From Pelotomaculum terephthalicicum JT (lineage in GTDB: Bacteria; Bacillota; Desulfotomaculia; Desulfotomaculales; Pelotomaculaceae), in NCBI RefSeq assembly GCF_022410535.1, contig NZ_JAKNBL010000001.1, positions 372,001 to 436,000 on the forward strand: a stretch of 64,000 nt of DNA, in the 5' to 3' direction. The notes below the pieces were generated by a model. The model ran no database searches, was not told the origin of the DNA, and worked only from the letters and a program-made list of their open reading frames with translations. Positions 1-7,260 of the stretch are shown piece by piece (position 1 is the first letter of the stretch; each line of letters begins with the position of its first letter). The position numbers were made by a program, and so were the translations under genes.

Positions 1-630
1 ACATAACCTGGTGCGCTGGGCCAGCACACCGGCAACAATCCCGGCGCCGAGCGATACAGCCAAGGGCGCGTGCATTGAGCCCGGTCCCTGCTGGCTGAAA
101 AAGATAAACGCCGGCGCTGTCAGTAATAGGATAAGCAAGACTAAAATAATTGCCGGAAACATATAACCATTCGACTTATTCTGAATAACAGCCTGACCGA
201 GCGTAAAACCTTTCCTTAAAAAAACTGCGCCCAAAGCCACCCCGGCAACCAGACCGAGTAATCCCACCAGGGCGTTTAGGTCGCCGGCCGACATTCTCAA
301 AATCATTCTCAGCGGACATCCTAAAAAAACAAGCATGCCGAACATTACAAAGAAACCCAAGATAAACCTGGTAAACGTGCTTGAGCCGCCCCAAACACGA
401 AAATCTCTTGTAACAACGGCAGTTGCGAAGGCCCCTATGACCAAGCCCAAAATTTCCGGCCGTATATACTGAACTGTATTAACCTGATGCAATCCGAGAG
501 CGCCGGAGATATCGCGCAGAAAACAGGCTATACAAACACCCATGTTTTGGGGATTTCCCAATTTAACAAGCAGCACCGCCAGCACACCGACTATCGCTCC
601 GGTAATAATTATCAAAGCTTTGTTATTCAA
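1..630 (-). CDS. YedE-like membrane transporter (putative selenium/sulfur transport), 3' end outside window
   Basis: I translated this by hand from a TTG start at 630-628, preceded by an AAAGGAG Shine-Dalgarno. The 210 visible residues are very hydrophobic with several transmembrane segments. They carry the conserved elements of the YeeE/YedE family: GNPQNMGVCIACFLRD near the N-terminus, then a GGSSTFTRFILGF segment and FLGCPLRMILRMSAGDLNA. The conserved cysteines (two in GVCIACF, one in LGCPLR) are typical of the YedE branch tied to selenium metabolism in anaerobes. The family is known to take up thiosulfate-like compounds; the selenium substrate is inferred from family. The gene runs off the left edge. 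A short ORF (627-701) ends on its start codon. Confidence 0.8.
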   Translation of the reverse strand, partial: MNNKALIIITGAIVGVLAVLLVKLGNPQNMGVCIACFLRDISGALGLHQVNTVQYIRPEILGLVIGAFATAVVTRDFRVWGGSSTFTRFILGFFVMFGMLVFLGCPLRMILRMSAGDLNALVGLLGLVAGVALGAVFLRKGFTLGQAVIQNKSNGYMFPAIILVLLILLLTAPAFIFFSQQGPGSMHAPLAVSLGAGIVAGVLAQRTRLC

Positions 631-701
631 TTGATGACAACTCCTTTCACTCCCCAATAATAAGGCCCCCTTAATCAACAGCCGTAAATAAAAATATACA
701 A
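627..701 (-). other. Possible leader ORF with in-frame TGA, overlapping the yedE-like start
   Basis: A TTG at 701-699 follows a good AAAGGAG site at a 5-base spacing. It opens a reading frame of eight codons ending TGT-TGA (TGA at 677-675). If that TGA is read through, the frame continues 15 codons and stops at a TGA (629-627) that overlaps the TTG start of the transporter gene, as in translational coupling. The peptide would be LYIFIYGC, then U or stop, then LRGPYYWGVKGVVIN. This is seen directly; a function such as selenocysteine-dependent coupling is speculation. I see no convincing SECIS hairpin after the TGA. Confidence 0.25.
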
Positions 702-861
702 AGTCACTCCTTTCTTTATTAAGAGATTAATATATATATTTGGATATACTTATTTCAACCACACGACATGCAATACCTTTATTTTATTTATAAAAATTAT
801 TTATATTAATTTTTCTCATAATAAAAAATATAAATAATTAAAGATTATTTTTTGCCATATA

Positions 862-895
862 AAAGCCAGGAGAACATTGAATGTTTCCTGGCTTT
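862..895 (-). terminator. Intrinsic terminator of the mrp-MOSC-gammaCA-NifX operon
   Basis: The outer stem AAAGCCAGGA/TCCTGGCTTT encloses a second AACAT/ATGTT stem, separated by one bulged base. On the minus strand it is followed by a short T-rich stretch. It lies directly downstream of the NifX-like gene. Confidence 0.75.
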
Positions 896-952
896 GGGAC
901 AATGTGGTATTCATCTAAGGCAGCGGCCAATAATTATCATTAGATTTAATGA

Positions 953-1312
953 CTATAGATGTTCATGTCCATCGCAGGCGTGGTTACACCCTATCGAACT
1001 GGTAGCCAATTGGCCGCTCAGAAAATCGGAAGCCACTTTTTCCGCATCGCCGGAAGCGCCTGTGACAACCTCGAACCCCACTGACTGAAGAGCATTGAGC
1101 ATAGGGGGTCCTATGCCGCCGGCAATAATCACCTTTACCCCTTCCCTGGTAAATAAGTCTGCCAAGCCGCCATGATTATGCTGGAGAGTACTGCTTGAAA
1201 TTACTTGTTTTCCGTTAATTTTACCATCTTCAACGTTAAAAACAACAAATTCCTGACTGATGCCGAAGTGCTCGTTGAGCCTGCCGTGATTATAGGGCAT
1301 CGCTATTTTCAT
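953..1312 (-). CDS. NifX/NifB-family dinitrogenase iron-molybdenum cofactor-like protein
   Basis: A small single-domain protein of about 119 residues beginning MKIAMPYNHGRLNEHFG, the start typical of the NifX/NifB-C/NafY superfamily that binds metal-cluster precursors. The GGIGPPMLNAL segment is also family-typical. The C-terminus ends in a Cys/His-rich tail (CNHACDGHEHL) that could bind metal. I chose the internal ATG at 1312 because AAGGGG lies just upstream; the longer form from 1333 has no ribosome site. No nitrogenase genes are visible, so a role in another metallocluster pathway is more likely. It is the last gene of the mrp-led operon. Confidence 0.75.
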   Translation of the reverse strand: MKIAMPYNHGRLNEHFGISQEFVVFNVEDGKINGKQVISSSTLQHNHGGLADLFTREGVKVIIAGGIGPPMLNALQSVGFEVVTGASGDAEKVASDFLSGQLATSSIGCNHACDGHEHL

Positions 1313-1346
1313 TACGCCAAACCCCTTTTTCATTATATTTTTAAGG

Positions 1347-1874
1347 TTAATCTATTTTTTCCATACCTTCCCGCAAATACTGATGAGCCAGGTTAACATA
1401 AAGCTGCTTAACCCATGTCCAAAATTCCACGTCTCTGGGTTCAGTGTTTCTCACAATACGGGCCGGGTTGCCAGCCACAACAACTTTTTCGGGAATACGC
1501 TGTTTGTTCTTTACCACACATCCCTCGGCAACAATAGCCCAGGAACCTACTCTGGCATTGAGACTTAAAATAGAGCCCATACCGATTAACGCATAGTCTC
1601 CAATTTCATCCGCGTGAATTATCGCGCCGTGCCCCAAGGTGACACTTCTGCCAATACGGCAGGCACCGTCAGGCGGGGCATGAATAACCGTACCTTCCTC
1701 TACGGCAGTGCCCGGACCAATTTCAATAGTCCCGTAATCGCCCCTGATAACAGTACCGTGGCCTATATAGCAGTTTTCACCAATTCTAACGTCCCCAATG
1801 ACCATAGCCAACTCACTCACGTAACTACCCGCGCCTATTATTGGTGTTCTGCCGGAAAAACGATACAATGACAT
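1347..1874 (-). CDS. Gamma-carbonic anhydrase family protein (left-handed beta-helix)
   Basis: The protein of about 175 residues consists of hexapeptide repeats typical of the gamma-carbonic anhydrase/PaaY/YrdA family, trimeric enzymes with metal between subunits. The three expected metal histidines are visible in VIHAPPDG, TLGHGAIIH (first His) and the last His of that segment. The N-terminal MSLYRFSGRTP is family-typical. The start at 1874 follows GGAGGAAGACA; a longer reading from 1910 lacks a ribosome site. It sits between the MOSC gene and the NifX-like gene on the same strand. Carbonic anhydrase activity is inferred; some members bind other metals or are inactive. Confidence 0.82.
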   Translation of the reverse strand: MSLYRFSGRTPIIGAGSYVSELAMVIGDVRIGENCYIGHGTVIRGDYGTIEIGPGTAVEEGTVIHAPPDGACRIGRSVTLGHGAIIHADEIGDYALIGMGSILSLNARVGSWAIVAEGCVVKNKQRIPEKVVVAGNPARIVRNTEPRDVEFWTWVKQLYVNLAHQYLREGMEKID

Positions 1875-1913
1875 TGTCTTCCTCCAAATAATAATGTGTC
1901 GCGCCCTCATTAT

Positions 1914-2333
1914 TTACGGGAGAATCCTCACTTCATCGCCAACTTTTACTTTTCCGCCCTTGACTACACGCCCAAACCTGCCTTCCCTGCTGACTATATA
2001 CGGCCTTCCGGCCTCTTTATATTCTTCTTTTCCGATATGCGAAATTTTAATTTCAGCCTGACCCAGCTTTAATGCAGTCCCTACAGTCATCTGTTCGGGG
2101 GGAACGCCCTTAATGGTGAAATTTTCAGTGTAACCCCCATTTAAAATCTCTTCAATTTTATCTTCCGGAACTTTATCTATGGCTTCTAGAGGCAATATAC
2201 TTACCTGCCTGTCCCAATCGCCCCCGTGCGCGTCTCCTTCCAACCCCCAGCCTTCGATCACGTTAACTTCATTGACCCTTGTCTTTACAATGCCCTTTTC
2301 AGCGCCGACGTTAATAGAAAGAATTTTACCTAC
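1914..2333 (-). CDS. MOSC domain protein with a non-canonical start codon
   Basis: MOSC domains bind sulfur or molybdenum cofactor in sulfur-carrier proteins. Visible hallmarks are GWGLEGDAHGG and VSREGRFGRVVKGGKVKVGDEV near the C-terminus. The family start (xGKILSINV) aligns with a GTA codon at 2333-2331, nine bases after an AAAGGAGG ribosome site. No ATG, GTG or TTG occurs in frame until a GTG at 2261, which would remove 24 residues of the expected N-terminus. So either GTA or the nearby ATT initiates, or the base is a mutation or sequencing error. It is the second gene of the mrp operon and may help deliver cofactor sulfur. Confidence 0.78.
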   Translation of the reverse strand, partial: VGKILSINVGAEKGIVKTRVNEVNVIEGWGLEGDAHGGDWDRQVSILPLEAIDKVPEDKIEEILNGGYTENFTIKGVPPEQMTVGTALKLGQAEIKISHIGKEEYKEAGRPYIVSREGRFGRVVKGGKVKVGDEVRILP

Positions 2334-2358
2334 AGTATAGCGCCTCCTTTATAAAACA

Positions 2359-3180
2359 TTATTGAACCAGCTTTTCAGGGATGAGGTTCTCAAAAAGATT
2401 GCTGTCATACTCTTCAATTTTACCTTGATCGCAGAGTTTTGAAAGGTGCGGGTCAATAGGCAAACCACCGATAAACGGAATCTTGAATTTTTCCGCTATT
2501 TCTTTGCCCCGGCTGGGGCCGAACAACTCAAATCGCTCGCCGCAATGAGGACAAACGGCGGAACTCATATTTTCCACCAGACCAAGAATGGGAATATTCA
2601 TGTGTTGGGCCATCTTTATCGCCTTGCTCACAATCATGACGGCAAGGTCTTGCGGTGAAGATACAACGATCAGCCCGTTGAGAGGCAGGGATTGCATCAC
2701 GGTCAAAGGCACGTCGCCTGTGCCGGGCGGCAGATCGACAAAGAGATAATCAAGATCACCCCAGGCCACATCAGTCCAAAACTGCTTGACTGTGCCGGAA
2801 ATTACCGGCCCGCGCCAAATAACCGGGTCGTCTTCATTGCTGGTCAATAAGTTTAGCGACATTACTCTTATTCTATTATCGCTAATTGAAGGCAACAACG
2901 CGGAGCCGTTGCTTTTCACCCCGCTCTTTATCCCAAACATCTTCGGCAGGCTTGGGCCGGTGATGTCCGCGTCCAACACTCCCACTGAATAGCCTTTTTT
3001 TCTATATTCACAAGCAAGTATGGATGTTATCGAGGATTTCCCCACACCGCCTTTTCCGCTCACGACAGCGATAACATTCCTGATATGACTTAATTCGTTT
3101 TCAGGCAATTTCTGAATGCCGCTTTTGTCTGCATGGCCGCATCCGCCGTTTTTTTCAGTTTCATCATTATTTTGCCGCAT
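2359..3180 (-). CDS. mrp: Mrp/NBP35-type ATP-binding Fe-S carrier protein
   Basis: A 273-residue P-loop ATPase of the Mrp/ApbC/Nbp35 family that carries or inserts Fe-S clusters. The deviant Walker A GKGGVGKSS lies near residue 43. The DADITGPSLPKMFG segment, the VDLPPGTGD motif and a C-terminal CPHC pair, which binds a bridging cluster at the dimer interface, are all present. The N-terminal 35 residues are a hydrophilic, Cys-containing extension (GGCGH). The start follows GGGAGGA. It is first in a minus-strand operon with MOSC, gamma-CA and NifX-like genes, suggesting metallocofactor assembly. Confidence 0.9.
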   Translation of the reverse strand: MRQNNDETEKNGGCGHADKSGIQKLPENELSHIRNVIAVVSGKGGVGKSSITSILACEYRKKGYSVGVLDADITGPSLPKMFGIKSGVKSNGSALLPSISDNRIRVMSLNLLTSNEDDPVIWRGPVISGTVKQFWTDVAWGDLDYLFVDLPPGTGDVPLTVMQSLPLNGLIVVSSPQDLAVMIVSKAIKMAQHMNIPILGLVENMSSAVCPHCGERFELFGPSRGKEIAEKFKIPFIGGLPIDPHLSKLCDQGKIEEYDSNLFENLIPEKLVQ

Positions 3181-3607
3181 TATTTAGAATCCTCCCGATA
3201 TTAAAGTCTAACATAGCTGACATTTAAGAGGTAATTTGCCGCAGCGTTAAATTATTTTCATTTAATTTTCTCCCGCCGGGTGCTTTCTACTCTCTTTCTT
3301 GAATGGAGTCAACCATGGACTTAATTGTATTAAGGTCATCGGCACATAAACATTATAGTTTATACCCGAACAAATAATCAATAACTATCACCAGTTATCT
3401 TAAATATTTATTTATAAATTATTTATATAAAACGGATCAAATAACAGCATTCATGGTATTGATTACAGATATATCGCCAAAACCATATCTCTTATAATAT
3501 AAAAAATCTTTTAAAAGTCTTTCAATAATTAAACATCAGTTATTTACAAAAACCATTAGTACATATATAATAAACTTATAAATTATACTTATAAGGAGAG
3601 CAATAAA
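3181..3607. other. AT-rich divergent intergenic region upstream of mrp and merR
   Basis: About 430 bases between divergent genes, very AT-rich, with runs such as TATTTATAAATTATTTATAT near 3409-3427. A similar AT-rich pattern (TTTATAAAAATTATTTATATTAA) occurs near 786-812 upstream of the yedE-like gene. I see no gene, tRNA or clear riboswitch. It holds the merR promoter and possible operators, listed separately. Confidence 0.6.
3543..3594 (+). promoter_or_regulatory. merR promoter with ACTTATAA direct repeats
   Basis: A -35-like TTTACA (3543-3548) and a perfect -10 TATAAT (3566-3571) are separated by 17 bases. Just downstream, ACTTATAA occurs twice (3574-3581 and 3587-3594), 13 bases apart centre to centre, covering the likely transcription start. 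This arrangement suggests an autoregulatory operator; binding by the adjacent MerR protein is inference. Confidence 0.55.
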
Positions 3608-4021
3608 ATGTCCGCCTGGGATGACGACAAACCAATGTTAAACATTGGCATAGTGGCTCAATTTCTTGAAGTCCACCCTGAAACACTACGCATATGGGAA
3701 AAAAATAATTTAATTCACCCGGCAAGAAAAAACAAGCAGAGATTATATTCGAATAATGACCTGAAACGGTTGAAGTTTATTCACAACCTGATTAATGTAA
3801 AAGGTCTGAATATCGCAGGCGTGCAGCAGGTTCTCGCCATGTATTCCTGCTGGAAAACAAAAAGTTGCCAGGACAGCCTAATCAGAAATAAAAGCGGGGC
3901 GGTAAACAAGTCCAAACCTTGCTGGAAGGAAGATGAATCATATTGCATAGTGATTGAGGATCAGGCTGACCTTTGCAGCAATTGTAAATATTACATGAAT
4001 AGTAATGAAATTACTGACTAA
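3608..4021 (+). CDS. MerR-family regulator with Cys-rich C-terminus
   Basis: A 137-residue protein with an N-terminal MerR-type winged helix-turn-helix (residues 10-78; NIGIVAQFLEVHPETLRIW, then a recognition-wing RLYSNNDL). This form resembles HspR/GlnR-like MerR proteins. The C-terminal half carries six cysteines (C81, C87, C105, C113, C123, C126), the last two as CSNC, suggesting a metal or Fe-S sensor site; that is inference. The start follows AAGGAGAGC. It lies upstream of and co-directional with the [NiFe] hydrogenase genes, separated by a hairpin, and could regulate them. Confidence 0.8.
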   Translation: MSAWDDDKPMLNIGIVAQFLEVHPETLRIWEKNNLIHPARKNKQRLYSNNDLKRLKFIHNLINVKGLNIAGVQQVLAMYSCWKTKSCQDSLIRNKSGAVNKSKPCWKEDESYCIVIEDQADLCSNCKYYMNSNEITD

Positions 4022-4170
4022 TCATTGGCTTGGAAATACAGGAATGAATGATAAAGAGGAATATTATTTCAGCAATGGGCACTTGCACCGGAAACAATAG
4101 TCATCCTGTATGTCGTTTAAACTGGCGCAGGCGTTGCAAAGATTGAAAACAAAATGACTTCAAAAAAAGC

Positions 4171-4199
4171 TCCCGCATCACTATGAAAGTGGTGCGGGA
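4171..4199. terminator. Strong hairpin between merR and hydrogenase genes
   Basis: An 11-bp stem TCCCGCATCAC/GTGGTGCGGGA with one G-T pair and loop TATGAAA. It has seven A's on its left side, so the T-tract is better on the minus strand, but on the plus strand it would still separate merR from the hydrogenase operon. The rest of 4022-4298 shows no gene. Confidence 0.65.
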
Positions 4200-4298
4200 T
4201 TGTCATTTATATCCATATCATTATTTTTGCAGTTTCGCAAAATGTTCTGCATAAAATATAGTAGTTTAATTTTGCCATGTTAAATTGAGGAGGGCGGC

Positions 4299-5264
4299 AT
4301 GCAAAAAGAAGAGTTTTCAAAAATATGTCGTGAGCTGTCGTCCGGCGGCAGCCACGCCCTCTCCAGGGCAATCCTGCCCGCGGTGAAAGAACACCTGGCC
4401 TCCCACAATAAAAAGAAGCTGCCGGTGATCTGGCTTGAGACCAACGACAGCGGCGACAACAATATCGCTTTTATGAACACCGCCTACCCCTACCTGGACC
4501 GGGTTTTCACGGAAATGCTCGACCTGCTTTACAGCAACACCTTCATGGCCGCCCAGGGCAGGGACGCGCTCAGCATTCTGGAGCAAGTTTCTGAAACATA
4601 CAAAGGGAAATTTACTTTGGTTGTTGAGGGAGCGATACCGAAAAAGGACAACGGCCGGTATAACATCATCGCCCGCACCGAAACCCGCTGCATTACCGCC
4701 CTTGAAGCGGTGACCCGGCTGGGCGGGCCGGCTGAATACGTTGTTGCCATCGGCACCTGCGCCGGCTTCGGCGGACCTACCGCAGCCAGGCCCAATCTGA
4801 CCGGCAGTGTTGGCGTCCGTGACGTGCTGGACAGGGAAGTGATCAACGTCAGCGGCTGCCCGGTCAACCCCGATTGGTTCGTGGGAACCCTGGCCCACCT
4901 CTTGATGTACGGCAGGCCGGATCTTGACAAACTAGGCCGCCCCACCCTGTTTTACGGTTTTACGGTGCACAGGCACTGCCAGCGGCGCTCTTATTTCGAC
5001 AATAAAGATTTCGCCAAAGAGCTTGGCGAAATCGAGTGCATGTTTTTACTCGGCTGCATGGGTCCCCGCACGGGCGCCGACTGTCCGTACAGGCAGTGGA
5101 TAAATCATGTAAGCTGGCCGGTCAAGGCCAACACCCCCTGCATCGGCTGCACCAATGAGGACTTCCCGGACGGCTCCTCGCCGTTTTTCACGCCGATGGC
5201 TGAAAAGAGCAAAGGTCAAGAAGGCGGGAAGAACGCTTCGAACCAGGGGGGAGAGCAAGCATGA
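4299..5264 (+). CDS. Divergent [NiFe] hydrogenase small subunit lacking two proximal-cluster cysteines
   Basis: The 321-residue protein aligns with group 1 [NiFe] hydrogenase small subunits. Distal [4Fe-4S] ligands are present: H224, C227, C247, C253. The medial cluster residues C262, C281 and C284 are present too. Two proximal ligands remain (C154 in IGTCAGFGGP, C187 in NVSGCPVNPDW). The expected N-terminal CxxC after VIWLE is replaced by NDSGDNN (S51, N54), so the proximal cluster cannot be coordinated normally. Asp50 or Asp53 might substitute. There is no twin-arginine signal or membrane anchor, so it is likely cytoplasmic. It overlaps the large-subunit gene by four bases. The start follows GAGGAGGGC. 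Confidence 0.88.
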   Translation: MQKEEFSKICRELSSGGSHALSRAILPAVKEHLASHNKKKLPVIWLETNDSGDNNIAFMNTAYPYLDRVFTEMLDLLYSNTFMAAQGRDALSILEQVSETYKGKFTLVVEGAIPKKDNGRYNIIARTETRCITALEAVTRLGGPAEYVVAIGTCAGFGGPTAARPNLTGSVGVRDVLDREVINVSGCPVNPDWFVGTLAHLLMYGRPDLDKLGRPTLFYGFTVHRHCQRRSYFDNKDFAKELGEIECMFLLGCMGPRTGADCPYRQWINHVSWPVKANTPCIGCTNEDFPDGSSPFFTPMAEKSKGQEGGKNASNQGGEQA

Positions 5265-6658
5265 GCAAAGTACGGGTTATGTTCAGTCCCGTCACCCGCC
5301 TGAGCGGCCTTTTATCCGTGGATGTCATTCTTGAGCAGGGCCGGGTTGTCGAAGCAAACGCCGGCGGCACCATGTTCAGGGGCTACGAGTGGATTATGCG
5401 TGACCGGGCCGTCACTGACGCGGTGTATATGACCCAGCGGATTTGCGGCATATGTTCTACGGCTCACGGAGCGGCGGCAAGCTACCTGCTGGATGAGCTG
5501 TATGACCATGAGTTGTCTGAAAACGCCCAATACCTGCGTAATATAATATTTGCCGCCGATTTCTTGCAAAACCATATCCGGCATTTTTATTTCTTCAGCC
5601 TGCCTGACTTTGTGAAAATGCCGGAGCGCCCTCCCTTTCACGGGCAAAACCCCGCTGACATCCGCCTGAATCCTGAAGACAATCAGCGCCTGGCGGGGCA
5701 TTACTTCGAAGCGGTCAAAGCAGCCCAGGAAAGTCACCAAATTCTGGCTTTATTCGGCGGCAAAGTGCCCCACCAGCACAGTTTTGTCCACGGCGGCGTC
5801 GCGGCAGCCCCCACAGCGGATAAAATCGAACAGGCGCTGGCCCTGCTCGGTAATATCAGTGAATTTGTGAAAAGCAGGATGGTTCCCGACACCGAGCTAA
5901 TCGCGCGGGTTTACAGCGATTATTTTAGACTAGGAATAACTCCCCGGCAGTTTTTCTCTTTCGGCTTATTCAGATTCGGCGTTAAAAATGAAAAGTTTTT
6001 GTGGCGAAGCGGCGTATTGGCGGATGGCCGGCTTTACCCTCCACGGCTGGAACTGATCAGCGAAAACATAACCAGTTCATGGTTTGAGCAAACCGGCGCC
6101 GAAGATATAAAGCCGGATCCTCTTAAACCGGGCGCTTACACCTGGGTAAAATCAGTGCGGTACGCGGGGCGCTATTTTCAAGTAGGGCCGCTGGCGCGGA
6201 TGATGATCAACGGATTTTACCAAGGCGGCGCCGCGACAATGGACAGAATCTACGCCCGCACCATGGAGACCCTTCTGCTGACGGAATTGGCGCGGGAGTG
6301 GCTGAAAAACCTGAAGCCCGGCCCTCCCCCCATCAGCCAGAAAAGCACCCCGGTAAAAAAGGCAGTGACAGCCGCTACGGACGCCATGCGGGGCGCGCTC
6401 CTTCATGCCGCGCTTATCGAAGATGAAAAAGTCGTCAAATACAACATTATTACCCCGACGGTTTGGAATTTCTCGCCCAAAGACGGGCTGGGCGGCCGCG
6501 GTCCGCTGGAAAGCGCGCTGGCGGGAACCGAAATACCAAGCCAGAACATGCTTTTTACCATTCTCGGCCGGACCATCCGTTCATTTGACCCCTGCATATC
6601 CTGCGCGACCCATCTCCTTGACTGCAAGGGCGGTGTAAAAGCCGAGGCAGTTTTTTAA
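5261..6658 (+). CDS. Divergent [NiFe] hydrogenase large subunit
   Basis: A 465-residue catalytic subunit. The nickel-binding cysteine pairs are intact: RICGICSTAH (C62, C65) and DPCISCATH (C445, C448). A 14-residue tail follows H451, as in precursors cleaved by a maturation protease; none is encoded nearby. The N-terminal motif is PVTRLSGLL where the family has R-I-E-G-H, so the conserved glutamate implicated in proton transfer and the following histidine are replaced by Ser15 and Leu17. The usual PRG near the C-terminal third is MRG (DAMRGALLH). This suggests altered catalysis or a sensing role. It overlaps the small-subunit gene. Confidence 0.88.
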   Translation: MSKVRVMFSPVTRLSGLLSVDVILEQGRVVEANAGGTMFRGYEWIMRDRAVTDAVYMTQRICGICSTAHGAAASYLLDELYDHELSENAQYLRNIIFAADFLQNHIRHFYFFSLPDFVKMPERPPFHGQNPADIRLNPEDNQRLAGHYFEAVKAAQESHQILALFGGKVPHQHSFVHGGVAAAPTADKIEQALALLGNISEFVKSRMVPDTELIARVYSDYFRLGITPRQFFSFGLFRFGVKNEKFLWRSGVLADGRLYPPRLELISENITSSWFEQTGAEDIKPDPLKPGAYTWVKSVRYAGRYFQVGPLARMMINGFYQGGAATMDRIYARTMETLLLTELAREWLKNLKPGPPPISQKSTPVKKAVTAATDAMRGALLHAALIEDEKVVKYNIITPTVWNFSPKDGLGGRGPLESALAGTEIPSQNMLFTILGRTIRSFDPCISCATHLLDCKGGVKAEAVF

Positions 6659-6728
6659 TCTAAACTATTCTATTTTGCTTTGCAGCCCTAATAAAATAAT
6701 TAAAAGAATTAAGGTGGAGGGGATATTT

Positions 6729-7259
6729 TTGGTAAAACAAAATCATCCGTCGCATATGTTCCGGTGCGCCTACCCTGCTCCTTACCCTTCCGTGCGCGTG
6801 ACGGCGCCCAACCGTCAGTATGCTGAACTTTTGCTGGAGGATTATGCCGGGGTTGTAAGTGAATTTACGGCCATAAACCAGTACCTGCACCACTACTTTA
6901 CGCTTGCAGGGATAAATGAAGAAGTGGCTGAACTGGAGGAATGCATTTCCTTGGTGGAAATGCACCATATGGAACTGCTGGCGGAAACAATCAGGCTTTT
7001 AGGCGTGGACCCGCGCTACCGCGTAATCCGAAACAGCCAGGAAATATACTGGAATGCCGCTTATGTCTACTACGGCTTCAGCATATGCGACAAGCTGGCG
7101 GCCGATATCACGGCTGAATGGGCCGCCATTGCCGCCTACCGCGATCATCAGCAGAGGATTGGCGACCCGCACATTAAAGGGCTTTTGGAAAGAATCATCC
7201 AGGATGAATACCACCACATCCGTTTATTCAACGAAGCAATGCAGAAATACTGCAAGTAA
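6729..7259 (+). CDS. Ferritin-like di-iron protein downstream of hydrogenase
   Basis: A 176-residue four-helix-bundle protein of the ferritin-like/rubrerythrin superfamily. The six expected di-iron ligands are visible in order: E45, E77 with H80 (EMHH), E130, E160 with H163 (EYHH). No rubredoxin-type CxxC domain is present. I chose the TTG at 6729 because GGTGGAGGGG lies six bases upstream; an ATG at 6675 is in frame but has no ribosome site. It lies about 70 bases after the hydrogenase large-subunit gene on the same strand, so co-transcription is likely. A role in peroxide reduction or iron storage is inferred from family. Confidence 0.75.
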   Translation: MVKQNHPSHMFRCAYPAPYPSVRVTAPNRQYAELLLEDYAGVVSEFTAINQYLHHYFTLAGINEEVAELEECISLVEMHHMELLAETIRLLGVDPRYRVIRNSQEIYWNAAYVYYGFSICDKLAADITAEWAAIAAYRDHQQRIGDPHIKGLLERIIQDEYHHIRLFNEAMQKYCK

Positions 7260-7260
7260 T

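Noticed and set aside
852-1088. ORF on the plus strand covering the NifX-like gene
   Set aside because: It lies opposite a well-supported family gene and over a terminator, with no ribosome site.
2290-2400. CRISPR array or second riboswitch anywhere in the window
   Set aside because: I scanned the intergenic regions and found no regularly spaced direct repeats and no second class of aptamer besides SAM-I.
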